The translations under genes were made by a program, and so were the position numbers. From Hyaloscypha bicolor E (taxonomy: Eukaryota > Ascomycota > Leotiomycetes > Helotiales > Hyaloscyphaceae): a stretch of 64,000 nt of DNA. Under the pieces are notes generated by a model, which was not told where the DNA came from, searched no databases, and worked only from the letters and a program-made list of their open reading frames with translations. Positions 12,401 through 22,093 of this stretch are shown one piece after another; positions within the stretch are counted from its first letter, which is position 1; each line of letters starts with the position of its first letter. The stretch lies in NCBI RefSeq assembly GCF_002865645.1, contig NW_020194671.1:62001-126000 (forward strand). The letters are read 5' to 3'.

Positions 12401-13240
12401 ATATTACTTTTTTAAATTTATTTTAGTTTAAGAATTTAAAAATAAGTTTATAAATAAAGTTTAATAATAAGCTTATTAAATAACTAAATAATAATAAATA
12501 TATTCTTATTTTAGCTTATAATAATATAATAAGCTTAGAAGAAAAGTAATTAAAGTTTATAAAAAAAACAAAAAAGCTTATTACTTTTAATTATAAAATT
12601 ATATTAAAGTTATTAATTACGTTTTTTAAAAATAATTATATAAATATTAATTCTAATATATAATTCTAGCTATAATTCCTTTCTTTAATTATATAATTAA
12701 TATTACATTAATCTTTATTTTATTTAAAAGTAATATTTTATATAAAATATAAGATATATATTATATTAAAAAGAAATTTTAAAGTTATAAAAAAATATTT
12801 GAAAAAGTAATTAAAAGAATAAATAAGAAAAAAATATATTAGAATTAAATAAAAGTAAAAGAAAACAATTTTATATAAATTAATTAAAAGAATTATAATA
12901 GAAATAAAATATAATAAAAAGAAATAATATTATTTTAATATTAAATTCATAAGAATTCTAATAAGAGCTTTATTAAAAATAATAAAAATATATAATTAAT
13001 TTAAAGATATATTATTATTTAAGCTAATTATATTTATAAGTATTATTTAATAATAAAATATAATAAATTTTTTAATCTTTTAGCTAGCTAATACTTTTAA
13101 TAAGATTGCTTTTTAAATAACTCATAAAATTTTAATAAAGGAAATATCTCCCAAAATTATTAGAATTACTTAATTTAAAGTAATTATATAAGAGAATAAT
13201 TATAATTCAATTATATTTAAAAGGCAAGCAAGATATTTAA

Positions 13241-13612
13241 GAGAATAAAGAAAGAGTAGTAATTAAAGAGCCATATGAGAATAAAGCTAATAGGAAGGAA
13301 TTAGCTAATTATCAAGTCAAAGTGGGGTAGAAAGAGCTAGGGGAACTGTTATAGCCCCTAGACGTAATGTGAGAGCAAAAAAGTAAGGGGCGAAGTAGGG
13401 GGGTCAGGAAGGGGGAGGGGGAGTATGGAATGCATTAATATATTATTAATTTTTACTAACTCCGAAACCGATATATTTACCGATTAGGCAATAGGCCTCC
13501 CGATTGACAATGGGCGTGAATAATTGGGTAATGGGCCGCCCAACTCGTATTCCCCTCCTATTAACTAATCGTATGGCGCGATTAGTTAATGGGGACCCCC
13601 CATTGGTAAACC
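13241..13612. other. GC-recovering boundary with subterminal repeats
   Basis: Composition returns to normal here. Variants of a short motif recur in both orientations (cccattgtcaatcggga, cccattaactaatcg, cctattgcctaatcgg), together with a palindromic stretch around 13565-13588 (actaatcg...cgattagt). Such subterminal repeats are usual near the ends of DNA transposons. No gene is seen. Confidence 0.45.
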
Positions 13613-13635
13613 GCTCGTATTAGGGGATGGGCCTT
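13613..13635 (-). repeat. Right half of the 23-bp inverted repeat
   Basis: Reverse complement matches 3793-3815 with two mismatches, placing it at the right border of the AT block. Between here and 14064 no further feature was recognised. Confidence 0.6.
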
Positions 13636-14064
13636 CACAGATCCTCCGTAGGGTCTATTGAAGTGGTCAGGTTCTTGCCTTATCAAAAGAGATCCCAATA
13701 TCACCACATTTGGTCTTGTTGCAGTTTGAAGGACTGAAACATATCCTATGTTTAACGAGGGATAGCGAGGCTGCGCTAATTGGGACGCAAGTATAATTCA
13801 GTGGTAGCTCAGCTGAACGCCTCCAATAATCCCAATTATCTCACCGCTAAAACTTCCAAGCAAACCTATCGACCTTTGCTACCAGTCTTATTTCTCTCAT
13901 TTTAAATTCACAGTCTTCCGCCCACCAGCAACTTTAGACGTCTATTGTTGTTGAAAATTCCATCTAGTGGCTACAGCACACCCAATCGCAGAGCACGGTT
14001 GCCTCGTAATCTTAACCATTGATCGACGAAAGGCAGGGAACTTGAGAATTGAGTAATTAACACG

Positions 14065-15031
14065 ATGTCCGGCGCGGAGGCCTTTCTTGCTATCAGCATC
14101 ATTGTAAACATCGCGGACCTACTCGACCGCATCAATACAATGTTCGGTAGGGTCAAAAACTTCGGCGGCAGAGCTAGGAATATGCCCAAGGCCTTTCGAA
14201 CTCAGAAAACAATGCTTCCTCTCTTGGTCGTCACCCTCAACAAGACTATGAGTCGAATAAAAGCCGCCAAAGTTGACGAGGAAACGTGCGCGGCACTCTG
14301 TCTTATTATCACGGATTTTCGAGAACAACTCGCAGAATTAAACGCCGTACTGGAAAGAACCTTGCCGCAGGATGGTGATAAGTGGTGGAAGATCATATTG
14401 AAGGCATGGTCGAGCGTGCGTCAAGACGAAAAGGTCGAGGCAATCTCAGCCGCGATCAATGCGTATATTGGTGCAATTACCATGAACTTTACGAATGACG
14501 CGTTATCGCTCATGTCGATGCCAATGAGTGCTGATCAGAGGCCTATTCAACTTACCGATGCTATTGGGAGGACACACCTGGTGCCTTTCTTCATCTCGCA
14601 GACGGTTCAGGTAACTGACTTTCTCAGACTCCTTGCACAAATCTTAGATAACCTGCTAATCCTTTCCTTTCCAGGGTTTAGTCTGTTTCCTCATGTGGGC
14701 GTTGAAAGACTGTCCAGAGGTGGATTTGAAGAGGAGAATTGAACTTGGCGAATTTTGGCTCATGCCATGTGATGGGGAGCATCTCACAAAAGCAGGTCGA
14801 ACAATTAGGGAAGGCCCGGCAATTTTAGCGGATACCTGGGAAGGAAATGCTCAGCCAGGGAAGTCCTTTGTTATGATCACGGCGGATGATCTTACCCCGG
14901 ACGAAAGGAGATTGGTACACGGGACATGGGAGGTACACCTGCTTGAGTCGCTGCCTGAGATCTGCAAAGTTACGGGTTGGGAGCTTATCAAATCGGGAGA
15001 AACCTCAGCCACTGAGATGACCACCCCCTAA
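14065..15031 (+). CDS. NLR-like N-terminal protein with ubiquitin-like domain, truncated 3'
   Basis: Exons 14065-14610 and 14675-15031 join in frame (intron of 64 bp, GTAACT...CCAG) to give about 300 residues. The first ~150 residues form a helical region starting MSGAEAFLAISIIVNIADLLDRI, the kind of N-terminal domain found on fungal STAND/NLR proteins and their relatives. About residues 160-260 resemble the ubiquitin-like domain that follows it in such proteins (LTDAIGRTHLVPF, later IELGEFWLM and PGKSFVMI). Shortly downstream, in another frame, 15105-15155 reads MCRYCNSGDFAICNDC, a CxxC-GDF-CxxC zinc-finger remnant exactly interrupted by the solo LTR at 15153. The original gene was probably longer. 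Whether the finger was joined by a further intron or lies beyond a frameshift cannot be decided here. The role in recognition or signalling is inferred from the family. Confidence 0.65.
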
Positions 15032-15152
15032 CATCATTTCACTCGAGGTGACATACTCCTTTACATGCGTCACAACTATAAACACCTTGGGCAATGCCCA
15101 CTATATGTGCAGATATTGCAATAGCGGGGATTTTGCTATTTGTAATGATTGT

Positions 15153-15452
15153 TGTTGAAATTAGGGGCTGTACACTAATGGGCTTAAGCCATAGGCTTAT
15201 TACTGAGTAGATTATGCCCTGTAAGGTTAATTCAGGGCATAATGTGCCCTGTGAGGCTAAATCGGTTTAGCTGAGGTTGAATGGTTCAGTATAAGGCTCT
15301 CTGGTTTAGGGGTTTAGTGCATGTGACTTAGGGGGTTCAGGGCTATATATACAGGCTACTTACTACTGTAGAACAGCAGTCAATTCAGTACGTTTTACTT
15401 GGTTTACATTGTAAGCACGTGACCCTAGCTTCTTTACTTAGCTAATTCAACA
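15153..15452 (+). mobile_element. Second solo LTR of the same family, no TSD
   Basis: Starts TGTTGAAATTAGGGGC and ends AATTCAACA. It matches the LTR at 961-1347 in its first ~20 bp and in the long 3' part with the TATA-like ctatatataca and the gtagaacagcagtcaattca segment. The flanks differ (attgt before, ctaat after), so this copy probably arose by recombination between separate elements or lost one flank. It lacks the 18-bp minisatellite expansion. Confidence 0.85.
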
Positions 15453-16042
15453 CTAATCCGTGGACTAATTGCCAAGTATTGAAAGGTTTTGGGAGAGATG
15501 ATGGATCGGATTCCGTACAGATATGTATATGCAACGGGATTATATTAAATATAAACTAATTAATATCGCCTGCCCACCGCCCCCATGAACAACAGCGTGG
15601 TCTTAGATGTATCGAGGCAATCTAACAACGGTGTCAGTGGTCAGCCCAAAGATGTGAATGCTAATTGGGTTACCTTCTCTTGATTAGAACGTTTGCCTGC
15701 TTTGGGAGAAGATACCCAGGACTGTTTTGGGCGTCACCTGTTTGTTTTTTGCATGTAGTCAATGCAATTTTGTTGAACATGAGATTCTGCGAGATAAATA
15801 AAACCCCGATCCGCTTGCTAAAGAGCGAATTTTAAAGGAAAGGTGAGGACAAACGTAAACAAGAGTGCTGTGCAACGAAAAGTCAAGTCGAATTCTGGAA
15901 TTCCAATTGATTGCTCGACATTTACTGGAAGCTCAATGTACCAGTCGAGCCTGGTACATTAGCTCGTGATTTATAGAAAAACCCCTTTAAAAGTTTAAAG
16001 CATGGATGCAAAAGAGAAAAGTACGTTCTCTTTCTTCCCACG
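15453..16042. other. Intergenic, no gene seen
   Basis: About 590 bp downstream of the LTR and 3' of the minus-strand hydrolase. I see no conserved frame, repeat or RNA signature. Confidence 0.5.
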
Positions 16043-17329
16043 TCACTCGTTCAACTTCGACTGCTCAACCAACCACTCCAGGCCCTCCTCAGCCTTCCCC
16101 CTATACTCCCTCGAAAACTCCGCAGCCGGAAACACACCCCAAAACGAATGGATCAACCCACCAAAGATATCGAGCTTGGTCTTCACGCCGCCTTCCTCCC
16201 TCAATGCCTCTTCCTAAATCAGCCCCGAATCTCTCCAAAGATCCGCACCCGCAACGGCCATGTACATTGGCGGGAGATTGTTGTGTCCGGTCGGCCAAAG
16301 TAATGGGCATCGAAGTGGATCGCGGGGATCTGGCTTGACGAAGCCTGTCAAGGATCAGTATTAAGTAACGGCTTGGGAAGTTAGGGTCGAGGGGTTGCTT
16401 ACTGTCAATGAAGTTTCCTGTAATTTCATTGAAAACCGGTGCATCTTTATTCTGTTCGTAGGATATGTCTCGTTGGCTGTACTTCTCGGGAAGAGCAGAA
16501 GGGGTGTGGTATGACATCGGGATCGAGACAAAGAGACCGGTTACAGGAGGGATGTGGTTTTCGTCGCGCCAGAGGTGAGTAATGGCCATCATTGTTGTTC
16601 CACCGGAAGAGCTATTTTAAAATTAGTCAATGACCGTGAATAAGGCGCTTTCACTTACGTTCCGCCCAGGACGAACGCTTTGGAGGGATCCGCGTCGAGG
16701 TCCTTGTAGTTACTTGCAATCTATCATCTCGGTTAGCTCTCGTCCGGTTCGCATCCAGGGGTGAGAGCGAGAAAACTGACCCATTTCACCGCATCATACA
16801 TATCCTCATGTGGTCCCGGCCACGCATGCTCAGGTGCAAGTCTACAAATGATATCAGCCAACTTTCCCCTTCCCCTTCAACTCACATTCTCCCAACATAC
16901 CGATACCCAATACTAACGGCAACTCCACCACATTTTTTCACCCAAGTCCTACAATCCTCCTCCTCGGTCTCGAGGCTTCCCGTAATATAACCACCACCGA
17001 ACGCGAATACAGCAAGAGGCTTTCCAATAGTCGAAGAGCTCGAAGGGCTGTAGACACGAGCCCGATTGGATGACCCATCTCTCAACGGAATCTGAATGTC
17101 TTTCTCGAGGACCTCTGGCCAAAGAGGGGTTGGTGGACGATTGGTTCCGAAAGAACGGAGCATCTCGAGCGTTGTGACGCCTGGGGTGACCAGCTGGAAA
17201 CCACTGAAAGCTGGTAGAAGCTGGAATCAGGTTAAAATGGGCAATTCGAGTTGGGTGAGTACTTGCTGCTTCAAACTCGGGATTTAGTTTCGATAACGAA
17301 GCCCAGTCCTTGGTGTAAGGGACAGTCAT
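16043..17329 (-). CDS. Alpha/beta hydrolase, hormone-sensitive lipase (Abhydrolase_3) type
   Basis: Six exons on the minus strand join in frame: 17329-17263, 17210-16901, 16841-16781, 16720-16659, 16611-16403, 16344-16043 (introns 46-60 bp), giving 336 residues, the normal size for the family. The oxyanion-hole motif appears as FAFGGGY (HGGG variant, first His replaced by Phe). The nucleophile elbow GTSSGG fits GxSxG, its serine being formed across intron 4. YRLAPEHAWPGPHEDMYDAVKW is the usual family signature, cut by introns 2 and 3. Asp in GADLWRDSG and His in GLIHSFW complete the triad. The enzyme should hydrolyse carboxyl esters; the substrate is unknown and no signal peptide is seen. The start was taken at 17329 (MTVPYTKDW); an in-frame ATG at 17365 would add 12 residues. 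The Phe in the HGGG box is unusual and could affect catalysis. Confidence 0.85.
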
Positions 17330-18051
17330 CTTGACGTGGTGTAAATATTCGGTGAAGAGGGACAACTGAAGAATATGAAAGAGGGGTGAGGAGGGAGTTC
17401 AACTCTTAAGCCGTATTTGCATTTTGAGGGAAAGGAACGTTGCAGGTGGGTGATTGGCCGGAAATCCACCTTCCCACAAAATAAACAGGGTAGCCTAGAC
17501 TCCAAAAGTCGGCTTCTCGACAACGAATTGTTCCGTGAGCCCGGGAGCTCGCGAACGATGCGAAAGAAACGGTGAAAGTAATGCTCGGAGCAATTTTGAC
17601 CGAGTCATGTGGAGAAGTGGGAGTCAAGCTGCAGGAAACTACCAAAGACCCCAAAGGACGAGGCGCATAGGGTGAACGAAGATAGAAAGTGTATAAGAGA
17701 AAAGGGTGCTTCGTTAAAATCTTTTGATTGAACGAGTTGGGGTTAGTGCATATGGAATGATGAGCTTCAGTTGCGCTTGACGAAACCTTGTTCCATAGAA
17801 GCCGCATTGAATAGGCTTGCATTGGGCAGGAGGGTTGCATGACATGTGAGGGGTTGAATCTCGGAGCTGCACTACTTCCTGCTTCACGTAAGGAGGATGT
17901 ACTGCCTACCTTGACCTTAATTGTTTCTGTGAAATAATCGTACATCGCCAAACATATCTGAAATCTGCTTTTTCATCATCCAATCTCCAGGCATTTCTTA
18001 TCTCAACTCCCTGCGATTCTCGCTGTAAGGAGTCAGCGGCTACTAAGAATT
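17330..18051. other. Intergenic, hydrolase promoter side
   Basis: About 720 bp between two minus-strand genes. A 181-codon open frame (17406-17951, minus) has no recognisable domain and biased composition, so I do not call it. Confidence 0.4.
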
Positions 18052-18825
18052 CTAATGCCTTGTATAACTCGGCACAGGCATCAAATCAGCATCCAACCCA
18101 CGGGCTGCGTCAATAGCCGGCTCTTGGGACTCCCACTCATAGACCTGATTATTGTGTCTTCGATTATATGCGGGGAGCAGGGTAGTCGTCTCCATTGAGT
18201 TGACCGGCACGCGGGATGAGTTCTGAGCTGGGATGAGGAAGACGGGTGAAAGCTGTGTTGGATTCGTGTACGCTGGTGGTTGGCCTTGTCGCGTGGGCGA
18301 TGTGGAAGCAGCGGCAAGACTGGGTTGCCGTCCCGAGATCTGGCGTCTGGATCGGCCTGGCATGCGTTGAAGTTGGACGTAACCAACATCCACTTCCCGG
18401 CTTTGAATAGTGGATTCACTGAAAGAGCGTCAGCCTTTCATCCGGGTGTACCATCTGGATTGTGCATCCGTGGGGTTCTTCTCGAGGTGTCTGTCGTTCC
18501 GTCCGGCATTTCTTGCCCGGCGGCGACACTTGCAGCAGCAATCGCCACATAATGAAACAACGAGGGCCAGAAAACCACGTGCACCAATACCGACAACGAC
18601 GACCAGGAAGATCCACGGGGCATCCCAGTTAGTCCAAGGCGAGCTTGAAGTTGGTGTGCTGGTTGGCGATGGCGATGTTGCATTTGCCGAAAAGTGAGAA
18701 GTGCTAGTCGCTGAAGCTTGACGAGAGGGGGAAGTTGACGAGGGGGAAGTTGAGGAGAGAGTGAAGCTGACAAGAGATAATGTCTGGTGGGAGAAGGGTG
18801 AGAGTGGGGTAGCATGCTACGACAA
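18052..18825 (-). CDS. Probable single-pass membrane protein with Ser/Thr-rich ectodomain
   Basis: On the minus strand one frame (about 18825 to 18430) reads a long Ser/Thr/Pro-rich stretch, then WDAPWIFLVVVVGIGARGFL followed by ALVVSLCGDCCCKCRRRARN: a transmembrane helix, a cysteine cluster and a basic stop-transfer segment. A downstream exon in another frame (to the stop at 18052) reads a polar cytoplasmic tail ending DADLMPVPSYTRH. A splice joining them ends at CAG 18421-18419; the donor is uncertain (a 33-bp intron from GTACAC would fit the phase but is unusually short). The start is not resolved because an in-frame stop lies just upstream of 18825, so a 5' exon is probably missing from this model. 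The architecture recalls fungal wall-stress or mid2-like sensors, but no family is assigned. Confidence 0.5.
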
Positions 18826-19743
18826 TGATGTCGTGTGAGAAGATGTGTCGCGGCGATCCAACCCTGTCGATATTCGTTGCGTTGATGTGTGTCGGGTTGA
18901 GACGAACGTCGTAAGTGGACGAAATTTTTAGAAAATGACATGAGACGTAGTTTTGAAGTAGTGTTTGTGTAGTTTAGATATGAGCTTTATGATGGATGAT
19001 ATCATTGACGCTGGAGATACACATCTCGGTTATGAGTTCATCGAACAAAGCTAAAATGTTCTGGAAGAATATCACGGAACGGAGATTCCTCCTTGGCCGA
19101 AGAGAGCCCTACGTTTGGGCTCACGTAGCCGTATAGTTGCCCGCAGACAATTAGCCAAATTAAAGGATATGCAGGTTCATTGAGTGATCGAGACACACCA
19201 AGTTGTGGTGTACCAAAATATAGGCGGTAGGGCGGAATGACGAGTAGACATCCTGGCACATGATATGGAAGATAGTTAGGAACTTCCCCCAATCTAAGTT
19301 GTCAAGCATCAAGACAAGTACAGTGAAGGAGATGGGCCCAGTAAAGCCAGGCTCCCCGATCCAGCCAAAGCCCGGACATCTTTCAGATCGAGTGTAAACA
19401 GATGAAACACAGCGATGATGAAGAATGAAGGAGAAACGGCTCTCAACAGCACGCGGAAGTTGGAGAGAAATCGGTTAGAAATGAGCACTCGCTCAACAGA
19501 ATGGTCAAAGAATCCAGCACCTGCCAGAAACAATTCCCGATCAGATGTACGTTGGCCCAGTTGATAAAATCAAACTTCTCCCCCCTTGGGTTAGGAATAT
19601 CTCCTCTCGTTGTCCTCGATCTATTGGAAATCTTCGATATGCCCCGAGTCCCAATAGAATCCCAAACGCCACCAGGTACGCCCTGCCATCCGTGCCCTCT
19701 GTGTCATGACTCCAGCCCATATGCATCGGCTGCCAGCCTTCAT
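18826..19743. other. Intergenic, nothing recognised
   Basis: About 900 bp holding only short frames without recognisable motifs. It may include the missing 5' end of the membrane-protein gene and the 3' UTR of the phosphatase gene. Confidence 0.4.
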
Positions 19744-20402
19744 TCACATCCAATACCCCTCCTTCCAAATCTCTTTCCTATACCCCTCTGTCAGCCGTGG
19801 ATCCTCACCATACCGTTCCTGCCAGCCCACGAAACCACGATCAAGCACATAAACCTTCTGCTCTTTGCCCTCTTCATCGTCATCCTCCCACTCCTTATCC
19901 TCATCCTCTCCTTTTCCCTCACTATCTAACTCCTTATTCTTCAGCATCACCTCCCCCACTCCACTGCCACTCTCCATCTTCGTCTTCGCGCTGGGACCAA
20001 GCAATCGTTCCCTCTCTCGTATGTATCTTAACGCAGCAGACGGTCCTCTTTGCTGTGATAACGCGCAGTGGAAGACGATTGTCTCTTTATCTTTCAGCTT
20101 CCGCACGAGCTCGGGGATCTTGTGGTCTAGGGTGTGGGAAGGGGCGTGGATCGAATGGCGAATGTGGCCGCCGATGTGGTCTGCGAGGACGTTCGTTAGC
20201 TTTCGAGTAGAAGAGCAGGAGGTAGAAGTGATTCGGGAAATAAGGGGCATATACCGTCATCGCGTACATCCACAATTGCGATCTTTGAGGGCGGAGTCGA
20301 GGCGTCGAGGTTTGAGGAGCTGTTGGAGAGGAGGATCTGCGAGAGCTCGGTGGAGGAGAGGCGCGGGAGAGTTGCGACTGTATGCATGGCCATTCTGCGC
20401 AT
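19744..20402 (-). CDS. CDC25-like rhodanese phosphatase (Ych1/Ibp1/Acr2 family)
   Basis: Two exons, 20402-20255 and 20180-19744, with a 74-bp intron, give about 194 residues. The rhodanese fold is seen as IAIVDVRDDHIGGHIRHS near the N-terminus. The active-site loop VFHCALSQQRGPSAA matches HCx5R with catalytic Cys and Arg present. The end, VLDRGFVGWQERYGEDPRL, matches the last helix of Ych1/Ibp1-type phosphatases. These small enzymes dephosphorylate phosphotyrosine or aryl phosphates, and close relatives reduce arsenate. Compared with the ~150-residue relatives, this one carries an extra very acidic, lysine-rich insert of about 45 residues between the active site and the C-terminal helix, probably a disordered loop. 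The start is ambiguous: ATG 20402, 20393 and 20387 are in frame, and 20543 would add a long basic leader. Confidence 0.85.
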
Positions 20403-20770
20403 AGATAGTGGGCGGAGCGCTAGTCGACGAGTGGGATTGGGGAGAAGGTTGTTGTGAGGGGGAGTTGGTGACGGTATTATGTTGTTGGATGGTGACCTGT
20501 GTCGGGAATTTTTGGCGGGGCGTTCCCAGTGCCACCGTTTCAAAGTTGGCCGCGACTCAACTTTCTCTCACGACTTCTACTCGACATTAAACGGGGGATG
20601 GATTCCTTGCTACAGTTTTCTCGTGCTCACCTGGGACGCCTGGGATTTCTATGTTTGCAACGGCCTTGCTACTACTCCTTCTCAGTTAGTGCTGGTATAG
20701 GAGCCGCTGGGAGGCATTTGCTCTGTCTAAGGCGCAAGAGTTGTCACACAAGGAAGACGAAGACTTGGTG

Positions 20771-21264
20771 TGAACATATGGCATTATTTATGAAGTCACA
20801 AGATCCTCCTTGTCCTTTACGCAAAGCCTGAGTACTCCTAACGCCAAGCTGCCTGGGTATTATCCAACATTCAAGGGGCCAAGAAAATACCAACATCAAC
20901 TCTGCCCCCTTCCACACCAAATCGTCCTTGTCCTTAAATATATGATATTATTTTATAAAGTTATAAGAACTTACTTATTCCTCATATAAAGTCTATATGC
21001 TCCTAATGCCAAGCTACCTGGATATTACCTAATATATAAGGAACTAAGAAAATACTACCTTAACTCTATTGCTTTTTATACTAAATTGTCCTTGTCCTTG
21101 AATATATAGTATTATTTTATAAAGTTATAAGATCTTGCTTATTCCTTACCCAAAATCCGAGTACTCCTAACGCCAAGCTGCCCGGATATTATCCAACATT
21201 CAAGGGACCAAGAAAATACCAACCTCAACTCTACCGCCCTCCACACCAAATCGTCCTTGTCCTT
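20771..21264. repeat. 165-bp tandem triplication with RIP-like middle
   Basis: Three direct copies: about 20771-20935, 20936-21099, 21100-21264. Shared landmarks are gccaagct, ccaagaaaatac and cgtccttgtcctt. The middle copy, and the first half of the third, differ from the outer copy almost only by C-to-T and G-to-A changes (gccaagctgcctggg versus gccaagctacctgga), as expected if RIP acted on the duplicated tract. The array lies between the phosphatase start and the end of the next minus-strand gene. Confidence 0.85.
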
Positions 21265-21268
21265 CTCG

Positions 21269-22093
21269 TCATGGCACTCCTTCTTTTCGCGTCCTCGAAT
21301 ATCCAAACAATCTTACCCGCGTTAACACCCGCCCTTTCAAGCCAGTCTGCTTCCTGCGTGGGAGCCCCCATTCCTCCGTCGTCTCAAAGCTAGTCCTCAC
21401 CCTCACCCCACCCACTACCGTTTCCTTCAGCTCTTCGTCGAGCAATGTCGGGAACGCATGGAAAATCTTGTCCATATGCTCTTCCAGCACAATCTGCCTC
21501 CAACGCTCCTCGCTCGAGTCCGCATCCGCGATGCCCCTGAATGCCGAACCGTCGTCTTCATCTTCACTCCCGACTCGTGTTGAATCCAAGGCCTCAAGCT
21601 GTGTTATCTTTCTCCAATGTCTCGCTGCTTCCTCCCCATTTCCAACACCACTTCCCGCGGTGCATGTGTCGCTGTCATCGAGGCCCTGGACGCCGCTATC
21701 GTGCGCTCTCGCTGTCAGAGGTGGTTGCGGCGACCATGACGCTCGCCGCTGTCCCGCTCTCGTCTTGCGAACCTTTTGTCGCGTTGCGCTTGCCTTTCCT
21801 CCAATTTCACGTTCTTCGTCGTCCGATGTCGAGTATCCCGTGAGCACGGGATCCGGACAAAGCACGCGTGTGCCCGACCACGTCTCTCGTGTCGGCATGG
21901 GCTCGCTGGCGCTTCGCGGCTGCGTCGCCTCGGGAATCGGGATTGCTAGGTCTAAGGTTACCACAGCCGTAGCTTCATTTTCCATCTCGCAAATCGATTC
22001 CTCCTCCGAAGTATCATAGTGCGTGTTGTCGACTTCTCGCGTTCCCACGCTCGCCCACGGTAGTACCATTGCGAAAATATCATCAATTGTCAA
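21269..22093 (-). CDS. Hypothetical protein, acidic and disordered
   Basis: A 274-codon uninterrupted frame from ATG 22093 to a stop at 21269, in GC-rich DNA with a good codon pattern. The N-terminus MTIDDIFAMVLPWASVG is followed by long acidic and Ser-rich stretches (SEEESICEMENE, STSDDEERE, GSEDEDDGSAF), then a more ordered C-terminal third with EERWRQIVLEEHMDKIFHAF and a basic tail. There is no signal peptide, membrane helix or known motif. The stop falls five bases from the edge of the 165-bp array. A long antisense frame over 21468-22019 is a shadow. Function unknown. Confidence 0.55.
   Translation of the reverse strand: MTIDDIFAMVLPWASVGTREVDNTHYDTSEEESICEMENEATAVVTLDLAIPIPEATQPRSASEPMPTRETWSGTRVLCPDPVLTGYSTSDDEEREIGGKASATRQKVRKTRAGQRRASWSPQPPLTARAHDSGVQGLDDSDTCTAGSGVGNGEEAARHWRKITQLEALDSTRVGSEDEDDGSAFRGIADADSSEERWRQIVLEEHMDKIFHAFPTLLDEELKETVVGGVRVRTSFETTEEWGLPRRKQTGLKGRVLTRVRLFGYSRTRKEGVP

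Larger units (their letters stand above)
3880..13240. repeat. RIP-saturated AT-rich block
   Basis: About 9.3 kb composed almost wholly of A and T, with no open frame of meaningful length. Where the original can be compared (the LTR at 12105-12400 against the well-preserved relative at 56453-56750), the differences are overwhelmingly C to T and G to A, the signature of repeat-induced point mutation. 3880-4766 and 12401-13240 flank the recognised gypsy element, and I could not assign them to a family. Confidence 0.9.

Noticed and set aside
3880..13240. Starship, Helitron or rDNA origin for the AT block
   Set aside because: No tyrosine-recombinase (DUF3435), helicase or rRNA ghost was visible; the gypsy pol ghosts explain the central part.
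13790..13835. attcagtggtagc, similar to a tRNA A box
   Set aside because: No matching B box or cloverleaf downstream; probably chance.
17406..17951. 181-codon minus-strand frame upstream of the hydrolase
   Set aside because: No motif, low-quality composition, and it overlaps the promoter and leader of a well-modelled gene.
19501..20404. Plus-strand frames over the CDC25-like gene
   Set aside because: Antisense shadows of a gene with a complete HCx5R active site on the minus strand.
21468..22019. 183-codon plus-strand frame
   Set aside because: Shadow of the longer minus-strand hypothetical gene; Ser/Cys-rich text typical of antisense frames.
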